Below are positions 54,809 to 63,303 of a stretch of 64,000 nucleotides of DNA, one piece after another (position 1 is the stretch's first letter; each line of letters opens with the position of its first letter). Below the pieces are notes generated by a model. That model saw nothing but the letters and a program-made list of their open reading frames with translations. It searched no databases and was not told where the DNA came from. The position numbers were made by a program, and so were the translations under genes. Origin of the DNA: a virus; IMG/VR virus record IMGVR_UViG_3300025874_000006, positions 1 through 64,000 of that record; one strand, 5' to 3'.

Positions 54809-57288
54809 CCGAAGAAATCCTCAAGAGAGGCCTGAGGTTCTGCGTCCCATCCCACCGCATCCAAAATAGGAATCAGAGGGTCTAGGAAAGTCTTGTCAAA
54901 CATCAGGTCGTAATCAACATATTTGTGGAGACCAAGTTCCTCCGGCAAGTTGAGAGGATATGACACAACATTCTGACCCAGACGATTAGGCATTTTGAGA
55001 TAGACGAACTTTATCTTCTCGCCCTGTTTGACAGACTCGTATCGTCGATTGATATCATTCTCGACAATCGCATTGTTGTAACACAGGGCACCACGCACAT
55101 GGATGGGAGTTCCCTTCTTGAAGATAGTTTTGCGGTCTTTCCATTTGGCGAGATTAGAAACACCACGAGGGAAGGACACATCTTCGGGAGGAAGAGTCTT
55201 GAAGTGAGACCGGAAGTCACGAATATATCCTTGAGTGTCTATCTCAGTACCTTCTACTATAACACGGAAGATTTCCTTGAACTTATCACGGACAACTTGC
55301 GGAGTCGACGACTTGATTGCCTCGATACCCATCATCTTGAGTTTGGGAGTTTTGTACTGGACACCCTCGTTATTGTGCACGTTGAGAATGTATCGTTTCT
55401 TAGCCATCCAGATACCACGGTCTGCAATCACCTCACGTCCCATCTCCATGCGATTCTCATAGGCACCAGTTGCGTCTGCCATAGTCGCATAAGAGTCTGC
55501 CAGTACTTTCTCGAAGTGGTCTGCGCATATCTTGTCTAGGAACTTGACAGGGTTCTTCGGGGCAAACTTCTCGACCAAATCGCCCATGCGAATATACACG
55601 GAGTCGGTATCGATTGCGACGACATAGTCTTCATCTGTTTTCAGAACATCTTGCATCGCACCATTGACCGCACGTTCTGCCCACTTGATTGCCAACTGAC
55701 CCGCAAGAGTAATAGACTCTGCAACACGCTGATCGAAATATCTAAACCAACGATTGCCTAGGGCCCCATAAAGTGAATTCATGAGAATTTTAATGGCCAT
55801 CTGTTGGTTGTCGAGAGAGGATATCCGGTATTCCAATTCCTTGGACGGATTAATCTGCATCTCCTGTTGGGCCTTCAACATCTCAGTCTTTATTACACGA
55901 CGTTCGGAGTAGTACCGCTTAATCACCGTAGGAATAACACCCTCACGGTCATGGGTGAATCGAATACCAGTGGGAGCAACAGAGAACCCCCGTTGACCGA
56001 TATTGACCGAACCGTCGAGGAACTTATCGACAGACACCCCATTTTGGAAACCGTCCATAACAGTCTCGGGCGACATATTATATTGTACAATGATGTTTGG
56101 ATATAGAGAGTTCAAGTCAAACGACGTGACCCAATCATGAGAACCCACCTGTGGCTCCTTCACATAACCGCCGGGGTATGATGTCTTGGGTTTCTCAACT
56201 TTCTTAGGAACCGCAATCTTCTGCTTGTTCAACAGTCGATAGATGATAGTGTCCCAGATGGCAGTAGTACCCAGAGTGTCGTTGTAGTTCACACCCGCCT
56301 TATAGGCCATAGTGAAAATCAAATCAATGAGGTCGAGTTTGACATCTAGGTTATGTACTAACTCAACGTCCTTCACGTTATAGTCAATAAACTTCTGGTA
56401 ATCCTTCTCGTATAACGTGTGGAGATTTCCATGTTCAGCATACGAGAGTTTACGTTCACCCAACACAACGTGGGAGATATGGTCGAGTCGATATGATTCC
56501 TGTTGTCCTAGAGTATTGTAGGTGAACTTCTTGAAGACTTCCAAGTAGTCGAGTTGTTCGATGCCTTCGAGAATAAACTCTTGGTTCAATTTACCATTGA
56601 TAGTGGTGTTGCGTTCACGGATGAGTCCCCACGGAGACATGCGTTTTGCTAGAGTGTCGTCACCAAACAACTTTACCATTCGGTTATGAAGATAGGGAAT
56701 ATCAAAGAATCGTGTGTTCCATCCGGTAATCACGTTAGGCGCATACTCTTCCATACGACGAACGAACTTGCGTACAAGGTCAATCTCATTGTCGCACTTG
56801 ATGTATAGAATGTCCTCACGTGTGGTTGTGTAGTCACCACAACCCCAGACCCAGTAAGTGCCTGTGTTCTCTCGCATACAGATAGCGGTAATAGGATGTG
56901 CCGCATCTTCGGGGGCAGGGAAACCATCGGCCGAGAAGACCTCAATATCGATGTTAGCGGTCTTGATTAGACTGCGGTCATATTCGATACGATCGGGCCA
57001 CTCTTCCGCAATGAATTGTGCGACATAGTTAGTATTGCCTGCGATTTCGAAGTTAGAGACGTTCTCATAACGTTTGTTGAAATCTTTGGCGTCTGACATG
57101 GATTCGAAGATAACGGGTTGCATCGGAATACCGTCTAGGGTAGTCCAACCTTCCTCGCTTTCTCCGGACATGAATAGTGTGGGCTTGAATGGAATACGAG
57201 ATTTGGTCGCGAGACCGTTTTCGTCATATCCACGGTATAGTAGTTTGTCGCCATATCGGACGACAGATGTATAGAATTTATTAGACAT
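54805..57288 (-). CDS. 43: DNA polymerase gp43 (family B)
   Basis: An 827-aa protein. [11 protein letters not shown] (about 112-122) is exonuclease motif [12 protein letters not shown] is Exo II; and [10 protein letters not shown] fits Exo [18 protein letters not shown] is Pol [17 protein letters not shown] is Pol B and IDTDSVYIR is Pol C. The main replicative and proofreading polymerase. A C-terminal SLEDFFG is a plausible clamp-binding tail. Confidence 0.96.
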   Translation of the reverse strand: MSNKFYTSVVRYGDKLLYRGYDENGLATKSRIPFKPTLFMSGESEEGWTTLDGIPMQPVIFESMSDAKDFNKRYENVSNFEIAGNTNYVAQFIAEEWPDRIEYDRSLIKTANIDIEVFSADGFPAPEDAAHPITAICMRENTGTYWVWGCGDYTTTREDILYIKCDNEIDLVRKFVRRMEEYAPNVITGWNTRFFDIPYLHNRMVKLFGDDTLAKRMSPWGLIRERNTTINGKLNQEFILEGIEQLDYLEVFKKFTYNTLGQQESYRLDHISHVVLGERKLSYAEHGNLHTLYEKDYQKFIDYNVKDVELVHNLDVKLDLIDLIFTMAYKAGVNYNDTLGTTAIWDTIIYRLLNKQKIAVPKKVEKPKTSYPGGYVKEPQVGSHDWVTSFDLNSLYPNIIVQYNMSPETVMDGFQNGVSVDKFLDGSVNIGQRGFSVAPTGIRFTHDREGVIPTVIKRYYSERRVIKTEMLKAQQEMQINPSKELEYRISSLDNQQMAIKILMNSLYGALGNRWFRYFDQRVAESITLAGQLAIKWAERAVNGAMQDVLKTDEDYVVAIDTDSVYIRMGDLVEKFAPKNPVKFLDKICADHFEKVLADSYATMADATGAYENRMEMGREVIADRGIWMAKKRYILNVHNNEGVQYKTPKLKMMGIEAIKSSTPQVVRDKFKEIFRVIVEGTEIDTQGYIRDFRSHFKTLPPEDVSFPRGVSNLAKWKDRKTIFKKGTPIHVRGALCYNNAIVENDINRRYESVKQGEKIKFVYLKMPNRLGQNVVSYPLNLPEELGLHKYVDYDLMFDKTFLDPLIPILDAVGWDAEPQASLEDFFG

Positions 57289-57315
57289 ATGTCAATTTCC
57301 CAATAGTAAGGACGT

Positions 57316-57350
57316 ATTATAACTGAAAAGGGGGGTCTTGTCAACCCCCC
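57316..57350 (-). promoter_or_regulatory. sigma70 promoter in the loop of a terminator
   Basis: Minus strand TTGACA (57344-57339), 17 bp, TATAAT (57321-57316). The hairpin GGGGGGT/ACCCCCC (57350-57344, 57336-57330) plus TTTT ends the upstream gene and has the -35 box in its loop. Drives gene 43. Confidence 0.85.
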
Positions 57351-57367
57351 TGTTTATAGAACTTAGA

Positions 57368-58399
57368 TCAAACCGTTTCGTCAATCAAATCATCTATTAA
57401 TACGATATCTTCTCTATTCAAATTCAGAGAATCGACAAGACCATTGGTGTCTTTTAAGACCCTTTTTGCAATAAGATACGCGATACTAGCCTTTGCGTTA
57501 CCAGCCAATCTACCTCGAATCACATCCGTTTGTTTAGGGTAAGTAACGGCATAGGTCTTAAATGCATCTATAATTTCTTCGGTATCATACGAGAAATCAC
57601 AATCATCGTTATGTTTGAGAAGATGTGCTAATCCTGTGAGAAAGTATCCTGATAAAACCCCAGTTGGGTAAACCGTTCTGATTATCGCCGAAGCAGTTAT
57701 GAAAGTATCAACGTTTCTTACCCACTCATCTGACATATAACTATGGACATTCGCCTCAGAGAAATAAACATTGCGAACTTCGACAAATCCACCAAACACT
57801 CTACCGCCAGGATTTAACCCCTCAATATCAAGTGCACAGTTCTTGATGAGTTCAAGAAATTCCAAAGCCTTTGGGTCGCCAAAGACAACTTCCGCAGTGA
57901 AAATTTCTTCCGCCTTCATATTTTCGTTATCCGCATTACGAGACTTGAAGTATCGTGCTTCTTGTTTCTGACAATCCCTAAGTGTAGAACTCATTGGGTG
58001 TATAAACTGAGATGACTTCACATGAGTCAATCCGCATAGTCCAGCCATGACGCAACGCCTTAGACCATCCCACACATAACTATTACCACAAGGTCGGATT
58101 GCTACATCAATAACCCCAGCTGAGTACATATCATATCCATTCATCTTCTTTAGTTTATTAACTAACTTTTTAAGACGAAGAATGCGTTGGTAAGTCATAT
58201 CGACATAAAGTTCCCTTAGAGGAACAACACCAACTTCATTGGGGTTATATTTAGCGTTGCTTACCATATTGGCCAATGTCTTTGACTTGAAGTTGTCGAT
58301 TTGCAGGATGGTGTCGATGATTTCCTGAACGGATACAACACCAGTGAGGGTTGAAAGTGCCCCAGACACTTCACTAAATTTAGTACTTTTACTGATCAT
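57368..58399 (-). CDS. ParB/Srx-like (DUF6551-type) protein, 343 aa
   Basis: VVPLRELYVDMTYQRILRLKKL and later YVWDGLRRCVMAGLCGL match the ParB-like nuclease/Srx core (QR then DGxxR). The C-half is helical. It may bind or process DNA or act as a partner of DNA modification. It has its own promoter (58480) and a leader resembling that of hsp20. Confidence 0.76.
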   Translation of the reverse strand: MISKSTKFSEVSGALSTLTGVVSVQEIIDTILQIDNFKSKTLANMVSNAKYNPNEVGVVPLRELYVDMTYQRILRLKKLVNKLKKMNGYDMYSAGVIDVAIRPCGNSYVWDGLRRCVMAGLCGLTHVKSSQFIHPMSSTLRDCQKQEARYFKSRNADNENMKAEEIFTAEVVFGDPKALEFLELIKNCALDIEGLNPGGRVFGGFVEVRNVYFSEANVHSYMSDEWVRNVDTFITASAIIRTVYPTGVLSGYFLTGLAHLLKHNDDCDFSYDTEEIIDAFKTYAVTYPKQTDVIRGRLAGNAKASIAYLIAKRVLKDTNGLVDSLNLNREDIVLIDDLIDETV

Positions 58400-58479
58400 A
58401 ATAATCTCCTAGATTATTTTATTTTTGACATCCGGTATGAATGCCTTACAAATGTATATAAACCTTTATATACCCGTTC

Positions 58480-58508
58480 ATTATACAACAATTTTACCTT
58501 AATGGCAA
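58480..58508 (-). promoter_or_regulatory. sigma70-type promoter
   Basis: Minus strand TTGCCA, 17 bp, TATAAT. About 80 bp upstream of the ParB-like gene; the leader between has the ACATCCGGTA and CTCCTAGATTATTT segments shared with the hsp20 leader. Confidence 0.76.
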
Positions 58509-58513
58509 GCGTT

Positions 58514-59650
58514 CTATCTGATTATATCAATATCATCAGCATTTACATTCCACGTCTCAACTGTTGTGCGTAGTCTGCCTTCGGACTTGAGAGTCTCATA
58601 TCGTTTAGACGCTTTGTTGCGCCACCACTCAATAACATTCTCAACTTCGAATCTGTCAAAGTTTTCTGATGGTTTGATTTCGTCGGTCTTCAAGTTCATG
58701 TAGTCCTTGACTGACTGGGCCTCATGACCATACGTACTATAATACGAACGCTTACGTTCTGTCAATCCTTTCGCATCTACAATTGTCTGACAGAACTTAT
58801 TATATGAATTATCATCCACACCCTTCAGTGACGCTTTGATGATAGATGCCATCTTTGTCTGAGTCTTGAGTTTACGTGACGACGCGTCAGCGGGAACAAG
58901 ATAGTCACCTTCGTTGCGTTGCTTGAACCAATCATTGAGAGACCGGAACTTTTCATCATTGATAAGTGGAGCAAAGTTAGAGTCTGTCAAACCACTATGA
59001 CGTAGGAACGGACGCATACCGTCATACATGGAAGAAGACTTAGTAGACCCATAGAGACTAGTTGTTTCGAAAAGACATATGTTCGCATCATACTTTTTGT
59101 TAAGCGCACGACGAACTTGATGAGAACAACAGATGGCCGCCAATAATTTTCCTCCCAAATAATTGAAACCCGCTGGTTGTACAGGAACGATATTGAATCC
59201 CATAATAGCGGACTTATTGAAACGACGCATCACGTCTGGATTTATGGTGTCGAGAGGTGCACCCAACCACTCATTGCGAGGACGAGAGTTGATGGTAGGA
59301 GAACCGAAACGAATCATACCGAATATCTGTCCGGTGTTCTTCTCCTTGACCATGTAAAGTAGTTGTTTGCCGGGGATTGACGACTCGACTGGAGCGGAAG
59401 TTGTTATCTCCATGTAGGTCATGAACTGGTCTTGTCGACACTCGAAGATAGAGAACTCCATGTCGTTTGGGTGGATGTTGAAATCATCGAAGACATCTGT
59501 CTCAGGGCCCATGCCCGGCAAAGAAGCAGGGAAAGTTTTCATCCTATCCATCTTTATGGAACGTTGGTATTCGTCAATACGATTGAAACTTCCGAAGAAC
59601 TCATCGAAGATGTTTGCAGCATATATTGCATCAGTTTGGTTTAGAATCAT
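58514..59650 (-). CDS. DUF4338/DruA-like protein, 378 aa
   Basis: NYLGGKLLAAICCSHQVRRA and CLFETTSLYGSTKSSSMYDG resemble the conserved centre of DUF4338 proteins such as DruA of Druantia. The N-part (GMIRFGSPTINSRPRN) also fits. The ATG at 59650 lies downstream of the promoter; the upstream ATG overlaps the -10 box. In DruA proteins the biochemical role is unclear. Here it could be a defence against competitors or an anti-host factor. Confidence 0.62.
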   Translation of the reverse strand: MILNQTDAIYAANIFDEFFGSFNRIDEYQRSIKMDRMKTFPASLPGMGPETDVFDDFNIHPNDMEFSIFECRQDQFMTYMEITTSAPVESSIPGKQLLYMVKEKNTGQIFGMIRFGSPTINSRPRNEWLGAPLDTINPDVMRRFNKSAIMGFNIVPVQPAGFNYLGGKLLAAICCSHQVRRALNKKYDANICLFETTSLYGSTKSSSMYDGMRPFLRHSGLTDSNFAPLINDEKFRSLNDWFKQRNEGDYLVPADASSRKLKTQTKMASIIKASLKGVDDNSYNKFCQTIVDAKGLTERKRSYYSTYGHEAQSVKDYMNLKTDEIKPSENFDRFEVENVIEWWRNKASKRYETLKSEGRLRTTVETWNVNADDIDIIR

Positions 59651-59675
59651 AATAAATCTCTCATTCAGTTGACAC

Positions 59676-59704
59676 ATTATACACTAATATAACGCCCCTG
59701 TCAA
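59676..59704 (-). promoter_or_regulatory. sigma70-type promoter fused to a stop codon
   Basis: Minus strand TTGACA, 17 bp, TATAAT. The TGA stop of the glycosyltransferase-like gene (59701) is within the -35 box. Drives the DruA-like gene. Confidence 0.85.
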
Positions 59705-60501
59705 TCAATAACTTTAAAAAACTTGTGTCTAGTCCAAGGTTCATCTTGGTTTTTGTCACTGTATCCGTGATGCTCTTGGGTCACAGACAAACGTTTTGAA
59801 ATCAACTGAGTAGTTGGTGTCGGAATACCAGTCTTGTGTTTATCTCGTTTATTGAAGTAAACTCCAATGTCACGTCCTACGCCTATTGTATCACATTCAT
59901 TCCAAGGATGCAAGGATGTATTGCGAATTCCGTAATAATCTATTTCTGGTAGTTCTAGGTGTTTGGTGGTAAACGTTCTGAAAAGACGTTGGAGAACACA
60001 ATATGGGCCACAGTTGATAGGGAAATCCTTCTGTGTTAACATATAGTGACCCCAGTGCGCGAAACTCTTGTCCATGCAGTACATACCCATGAACAATCCT
60101 ATATTCGCGTAGAGTGTGTTCTCTGCGTACTCAGAGAGTAGTTTGAAGGACTCGTATCGTTCTTCGAGTAACCAAGTGTCATGTTCCATAATCCAGAACT
60201 TCTCGTCAGACTCTCCCTGCTGACGCATAAGTTCCCAGTGAGAACACATGCCCGCTTTCTCTGAAGGCGAGTGGTCGTCTTTGTCTTTACCTGAGTTTAG
60301 GTCTAGAGTCATAAGACTTTTAGACCATGTGTACTTATCCACATGTTCTTGAAAATCGGGAATTTCTGGTGTTATGGCATCGAAGGTTTCGATGGAGTCG
60401 ATGTAGCCATCATCGATGGCACGTTGAAAGGAACGTTGAGAGAGATAGGCATACTCTTCAGACCGTTCATTACCTTTCATAACAATTTGTATTGCTTTCA
60501 T
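59701..60501 (-). CDS. GT25-like glycosyltransferase, 266 aa
   Basis: SPSEKAGMCSHWELMRQ and KFWIMEHDTWLLEE match the GxxGCxxSH and hhEDD regions of GT25-type LPS glycosyltransferases, with HD in place of DD. AHWGHYMLTQKDFPI follows. Target unknown. Ends in the next promoter. Confidence 0.62.
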   Translation of the reverse strand: MKAIQIVMKGNERSEEYAYLSQRSFQRAIDDGYIDSIETFDAITPEIPDFQEHVDKYTWSKSLMTLDLNSGKDKDDHSPSEKAGMCSHWELMRQQGESDEKFWIMEHDTWLLEERYESFKLLSEYAENTLYANIGLFMGMYCMDKSFAHWGHYMLTQKDFPINCGPYCVLQRLFRTFTTKHLELPEIDYYGIRNTSLHPWNECDTIGVGRDIGVYFNKRDKHKTGIPTPTTQLISKRLSVTQEHHGYSDKNQDEPWTRHKFFKVID

Positions 60502-60512
60502 TTTTTACCCAT

Positions 60513-60547
60513 AAAAAAGGAGGAGACACATCGCGTGTACTCCTCCT
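60513..60547 (-). terminator. intrinsic terminator
   Basis: Minus-strand stem AGGAGGAG/CTCCTCCT with an inner ACAC/GTGT extension and T6. It ends the Hsp20/small-peptide unit just before the glycosyltransferase-like gene. Confidence 0.86.
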
Positions 60548-60553
60548 ATTTAT

Positions 60554-60676
60554 TTACATAATAGATGTTATGCAAAGTACTACAGTTACGGTACATACTA
60601 GATTGATACCCATAAAACCTAATCTTTCTAGGTCTTCGGAATCACGTCTAGCCATGTAGGCCTTTATCTGTTGCAT
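60554..60676 (-). CDS. small membrane peptide, 40 aa
   Basis: MQQIKAYMARRDSEDLERLG then a hydrophobic end (INLVCTVTVVLCITSIM). ATG 60676 follows AGGAGACAATTA, inside the end of the hsp20 gene. Stops right before the terminator. Function unknown. Confidence 0.6.
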   Translation of the reverse strand: MQQIKAYMARRDSEDLERLGFMGINLVCTVTVVLCITSIM

Positions 60677-61130
60677 TAATTGTCTCCTCGTTTAATAGTT
60701 GCGAGTCTAATGTTTGAGACCCATTGATTTCAACTTTACGAGGCCGCTGACTTTCAGGTATTATGACTTCCAAATTAATGGCAAGTAGTCCTTGACTGAA
60801 ATCAGCTCCCATTACTTCAACATACTCCGACAGCCTAAATTGCCGCTCGAACTTCTTCGTTGAAATACCCTTGTGGATATATTCTCTTCCTGTATCTTTG
60901 TGCTGCCCTCGAATGGTCAGTGTTCGGTTCTTTACTTCGATTTCTAATTCATCCTCGCTGAAACCAGCGATCGCGAGTTCGATTAGGTATTGATCCTTCC
61001 CCGTCTTTAATATGTTATGCGGGGGGAATATATCACCCGAGCGCCTTGAGATACGGTCTAATTCATCGATCATGGTATCAAAACCGACAAATGCCGAACG
61101 CGGAAATAGTTGTTTTGCTGTTAATGTCAT
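60648..61130 (-). CDS. small heat-shock protein (Hsp20/IbpA-like)
   Basis: A 160-aa protein. LIELAIAGFSEDELEIEVKNRTL and GISTKKFERQFRLSEYVE, then LLAINLEVIIPE, form the alpha-crystallin domain; the end PRKVEI is the I-x-I-like tail region. Prevents aggregation of unfolding proteins, perhaps phage structural proteins. ATG 61130 follows GGAGTTAACAAC. Confidence 0.92.
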   Translation of the reverse strand: MTLTAKQLFPRSAFVGFDTMIDELDRISRRSGDIFPPHNILKTGKDQYLIELAIAGFSEDELEIEVKNRTLTIRGQHKDTGREYIHKGISTKKFERQFRLSEYVEVMGADFSQGLLAINLEVIIPESQRPRKVEINGSQTLDSQLLNEETINATDKGLHG

Positions 61131-61319
61131 GTTGTTAACTCCTAGATTATTTAGCAAGTTTAAAAGGATGCCCGACCATCGGCACATCCGGTACTATATA
61201 TACAAATTATAAGAATGAAAAGTGAAATATTATCACTTTATTTAATTATCTTCGATATCTCTGTAAGATATCCAAGAAACAATCGTCGTGGTCTTCTTAT
61301 AATAAACCACAACGAGTGA
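61131..61319 (-). other. leader and intergenic region of hsp20
   Basis: No gene seen. It contains a possible -10 box TATAAT near 61206, an inverted repeat AAAGTGA/TCACTTT near 61218-61242, and the GGATGTGCC/GGGCATCC hairpin (61164-61189). ACATCCGGTA and CTCCTAGATTATTT here match the leader at 58406-58438. A long stem CGTTGTGGT/ACCACGACG follows the oxygenase gene. Confidence 0.5.
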
Positions 61320-61859
61320 TTAGTAATAGATTGAAGGGTCTGGGTCACCCTCTACACCAAATGAGAATGAAACACGAGACTCTCTTGGGAATACTTGGTG
61401 GTGAGTTCCACGGGGTAAGTATGCGTACATCCCTGGCTCGAAGTCGAAAGGTTCGTTATTGTCGATACCTTCCACCTTTAAACCAACCGTGCTGATAACC
61501 TGAACCAAAAACACATCCATAGAATCTTTGTGCCAAGGGTATGACCCACTTGCCCGGCCGAAACCACTGAACGCAATGTTCGTGATTTTGTTTTCGTGTA
61601 AAGCAAAGACTTCTTGCATCTCTTCATAAATTCTTCGTGCAAAGTCCGGTGCACTACCGCGACTGTGAAAAGAGTTTAGTCCAATACGCATTTTGTCCGA
61701 ATTACGGTCGTAAAGGTCGTTCGGGTGAGAATCCATCATAGTCATAAATTCATTCCAGTTATAAGTCGACCCCATATCAAATGGCAGCCGACCTATAAAT
61801 GGTGTTTTAGTTCGTATGTTTTCTTCTCTATCCTCAAATATTCCATAATTATCTGACAT
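61320..61859 (-). CDS. 2OG-Fe(II) oxygenase / cupin-like protein, 179 aa
   Basis: GSYPWHKDSMDVFLVQV gives the HxD pair and YLPRGTHHQVFP the distal His; RVSFSFG closes the beta-helix. Likely binds iron and 2-oxoglutarate. Substrate unknown. Next to regA in this genome. Confidence 0.74.
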   Translation of the reverse strand: MSDNYGIFEDREENIRTKTPFIGRLPFDMGSTYNWNEFMTMMDSHPNDLYDRNSDKMRIGLNSFHSRGSAPDFARRIYEEMQEVFALHENKITNIAFSGFGRASGSYPWHKDSMDVFLVQVISTVGLKVEGIDNNEPFDFEPGMYAYLPRGTHHQVFPRESRVSFSFGVEGDPDPSIYY

Positions 61860-61864
61860 ACTAC

Positions 61865-62275
61865 TTAGCTATTCCCAATGTTATATTTTGGTTGTAGTGT
61901 CCATTCAGACTTATCTCGAAATGAGATAATTTTAATTTGTCTCATTGGAGCACAATCACGTGCTACTTCTTTATTCACGATTCCCACTAAACCCCAGTCT
62001 GCAAGCAGAGTGGCGATAGTGTTACGTCTTTCCATATCAGACGTTTCTAAGTTTGACTTCTTACCATCCAACAAGAATAGTTCTTTGAAATGGACGATAA
62101 AGTACCTACCCTGTTTATGCAAGATATGGCACGATTGGTATAGAGTATTGTCTCTTCGAGATGCTACACCTATACGAGTTAATGTTTCTCTGACTTTTAG
62201 AAAGTCGTCTGGTTCCGACAGGCTGATTTCCAGCATCATATCAGAGTTCCATTGGACAAGATTATTCTCTTCCAC
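61865..62275 (-). CDS. regA: RegA translational repressor
   Basis: A 136-aa protein. MLEISLSEPDDFLKVRETLTRIG at the start and MERRNTIATLLADWGLVGIV match T4 RegA. RegA binds mRNA near start codons of early genes such as 44, 45 and 62 and blocks translation. Sits directly after gp62 as in T4. Confidence 0.9.
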   Translation of the reverse strand: MEENNLVQWNSDMMLEISLSEPDDFLKVRETLTRIGVASRRDNTLYQSCHILHKQGRYFIVHFKELFLLDGKKSNLETSDMERRNTIATLLADWGLVGIVNKEVARDCAPMRQIKIISFRDKSEWTLQPKYNIGNS

Positions 62276-62660
62276 CTTTTGCTACCTTTAGTTTGATAGT
62301 TTTTATTTGTGATTCCGTTAAGAGCCCTATGACTTGCTTCGCCTTTTGTTCACTGTAACCAAAATATTCCTTGATACATTCCATGTCGGCTCTTTGATCA
62401 GGTTTGTCCCATTTAGAGAATCGTTTCTTTTTCCTTACAATATTTATAAGAAAATCGTATTGCATCTTAGCATCTAAGTGATGTAATCTGTTCATTTCAT
62501 TGGACATGAATACCGTGTCCGGAAAATAAGACAGAGACCTATTAACGACAAACCCACTATAGTACTTGGTATTATCTTGGTCTTGGTCAATGAGATTGAC
62601 TTTAGTATCATTTATACTTTTCAGAAAGTCAAATGGACTTAGTCTACTATTAATATTCAT
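62262..62660 (-). CDS. 62: clamp-loader small subunit gp62
   Basis: A 132-aa protein. SPFDFLKSINDTKVNL, SGFVVNRSLSYFPDTVFMSNEMN and KKKRFSKWDK match the short gp62 of marine T4-like phages (T4 gp62 is 187 aa). Works with gp44 to load the sliding clamp gp45. Start 62660 chosen to give the usual MNINSRLSPFDF opening. Confidence 0.85.
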   Translation of the reverse strand: MNINSRLSPFDFLKSINDTKVNLIDQDQDNTKYYSGFVVNRSLSYFPDTVFMSNEMNRLHHLDAKMQYDFLINIVRKKKRFSKWDKPDQRADMECIKEYFGYSEQKAKQVIGLLTESQIKTIKLKVAKGGRE

Positions 62661-63303
62661 TTTTACACCACCCGCTTTCATAATCACGCCAGTATAGTTT
62701 CTTGATGCGGCGTATCTGCTGCTCGGTCAACACATCACCATACATTTTCAAGGAAGTCTTATTATCCCAAATATCCAACTGGTCGGGAGACAATCCAAGT
62801 CCTGAAGATTCGTTTAAGAATACCATAAGTTGAGAAAGTTCGTCAATATGAACAATCAGATTATAATCATGCGTACTGTTCATATACCAAGATTGAGTAT
62901 AAAAATGATTATTTTTAAATAATCCACCTTCAATCTTATCCAAAACAGTGTCCAACTCTTCATCTAAACTCGGTAGTTCATTCAAACGACCTGATTTAAT
63001 ATACTTCGCTTGGTTGGCCAAAATATATTCACATGCAGATTTAAAACGGTCTACAGGGTCACGTTTAACTGCTATCCGATAACTATTTTTTCTAAAGGGC
63101 ATTTCAAACTGACAACTATGGTTTTTAACGCTATCCATTCTATATTTGCGGCCTACGTACTCATTATGGCCCCGATAGATACGATAAAGTTCTTTGATAG
63201 AAGACATGCCGTTTTTAGGACACAGTCTAATATCAATGTTGTTAGGAAAATATAAAATATTATCAGCAGGAGTCATCTCATAATGACGTATGTGAGTTCC
63301 CAT
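62650..63303 (-). CDS. sulfotransferase-family protein, 217 aa
   Basis: RLCPKNGMSSIKELYR is the 5'-phosphosulfate loop, and IAVKRDPVDRFKSACEYI the 3'-phosphate motif (RDPxxRxxS), both typical of Sulfotransfer_2 proteins. It is inserted between the clamp-loader genes 44 and 62, which are normally adjacent. Acceptor unknown. With the protein at 6280 this makes two sulfotransferase-like genes in the window. Confidence 0.82.
   Translation of the reverse strand: MGTHIRHYEMTPADNILYFPNNIDIRLCPKNGMSSIKELYRIYRGHNEYVGRKYRMDSVKNHSCQFEMPFRKNSYRIAVKRDPVDRFKSACEYILANQAKYIKSGRLNELPSLDEELDTVLDKIEGGLFKNNHFYTQSWYMNSTHDYNLIVHIDELSQLMVFLNESSGLGLSPDQLDIWDNKTSLKMYGDVLTEQQIRRIKKLYWRDYESGWCKNEY

Noticed and set aside
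55099-55539. Plus-strand 146-codon frame inside gene 43
   Set aside because: Lies opposite the conserved polymerase C-terminal region; codon pattern is that of the opposite strand.
59650-59677. Upstream ATG of the DruA-like gene
   Set aside because: It overlaps the -10 box of its own promoter, so it would not be in the transcript.
61878-62291. Plus-strand frame as long as regA
   Set aside because: Exact antisense of RegA, which is well recognised; no start signals.
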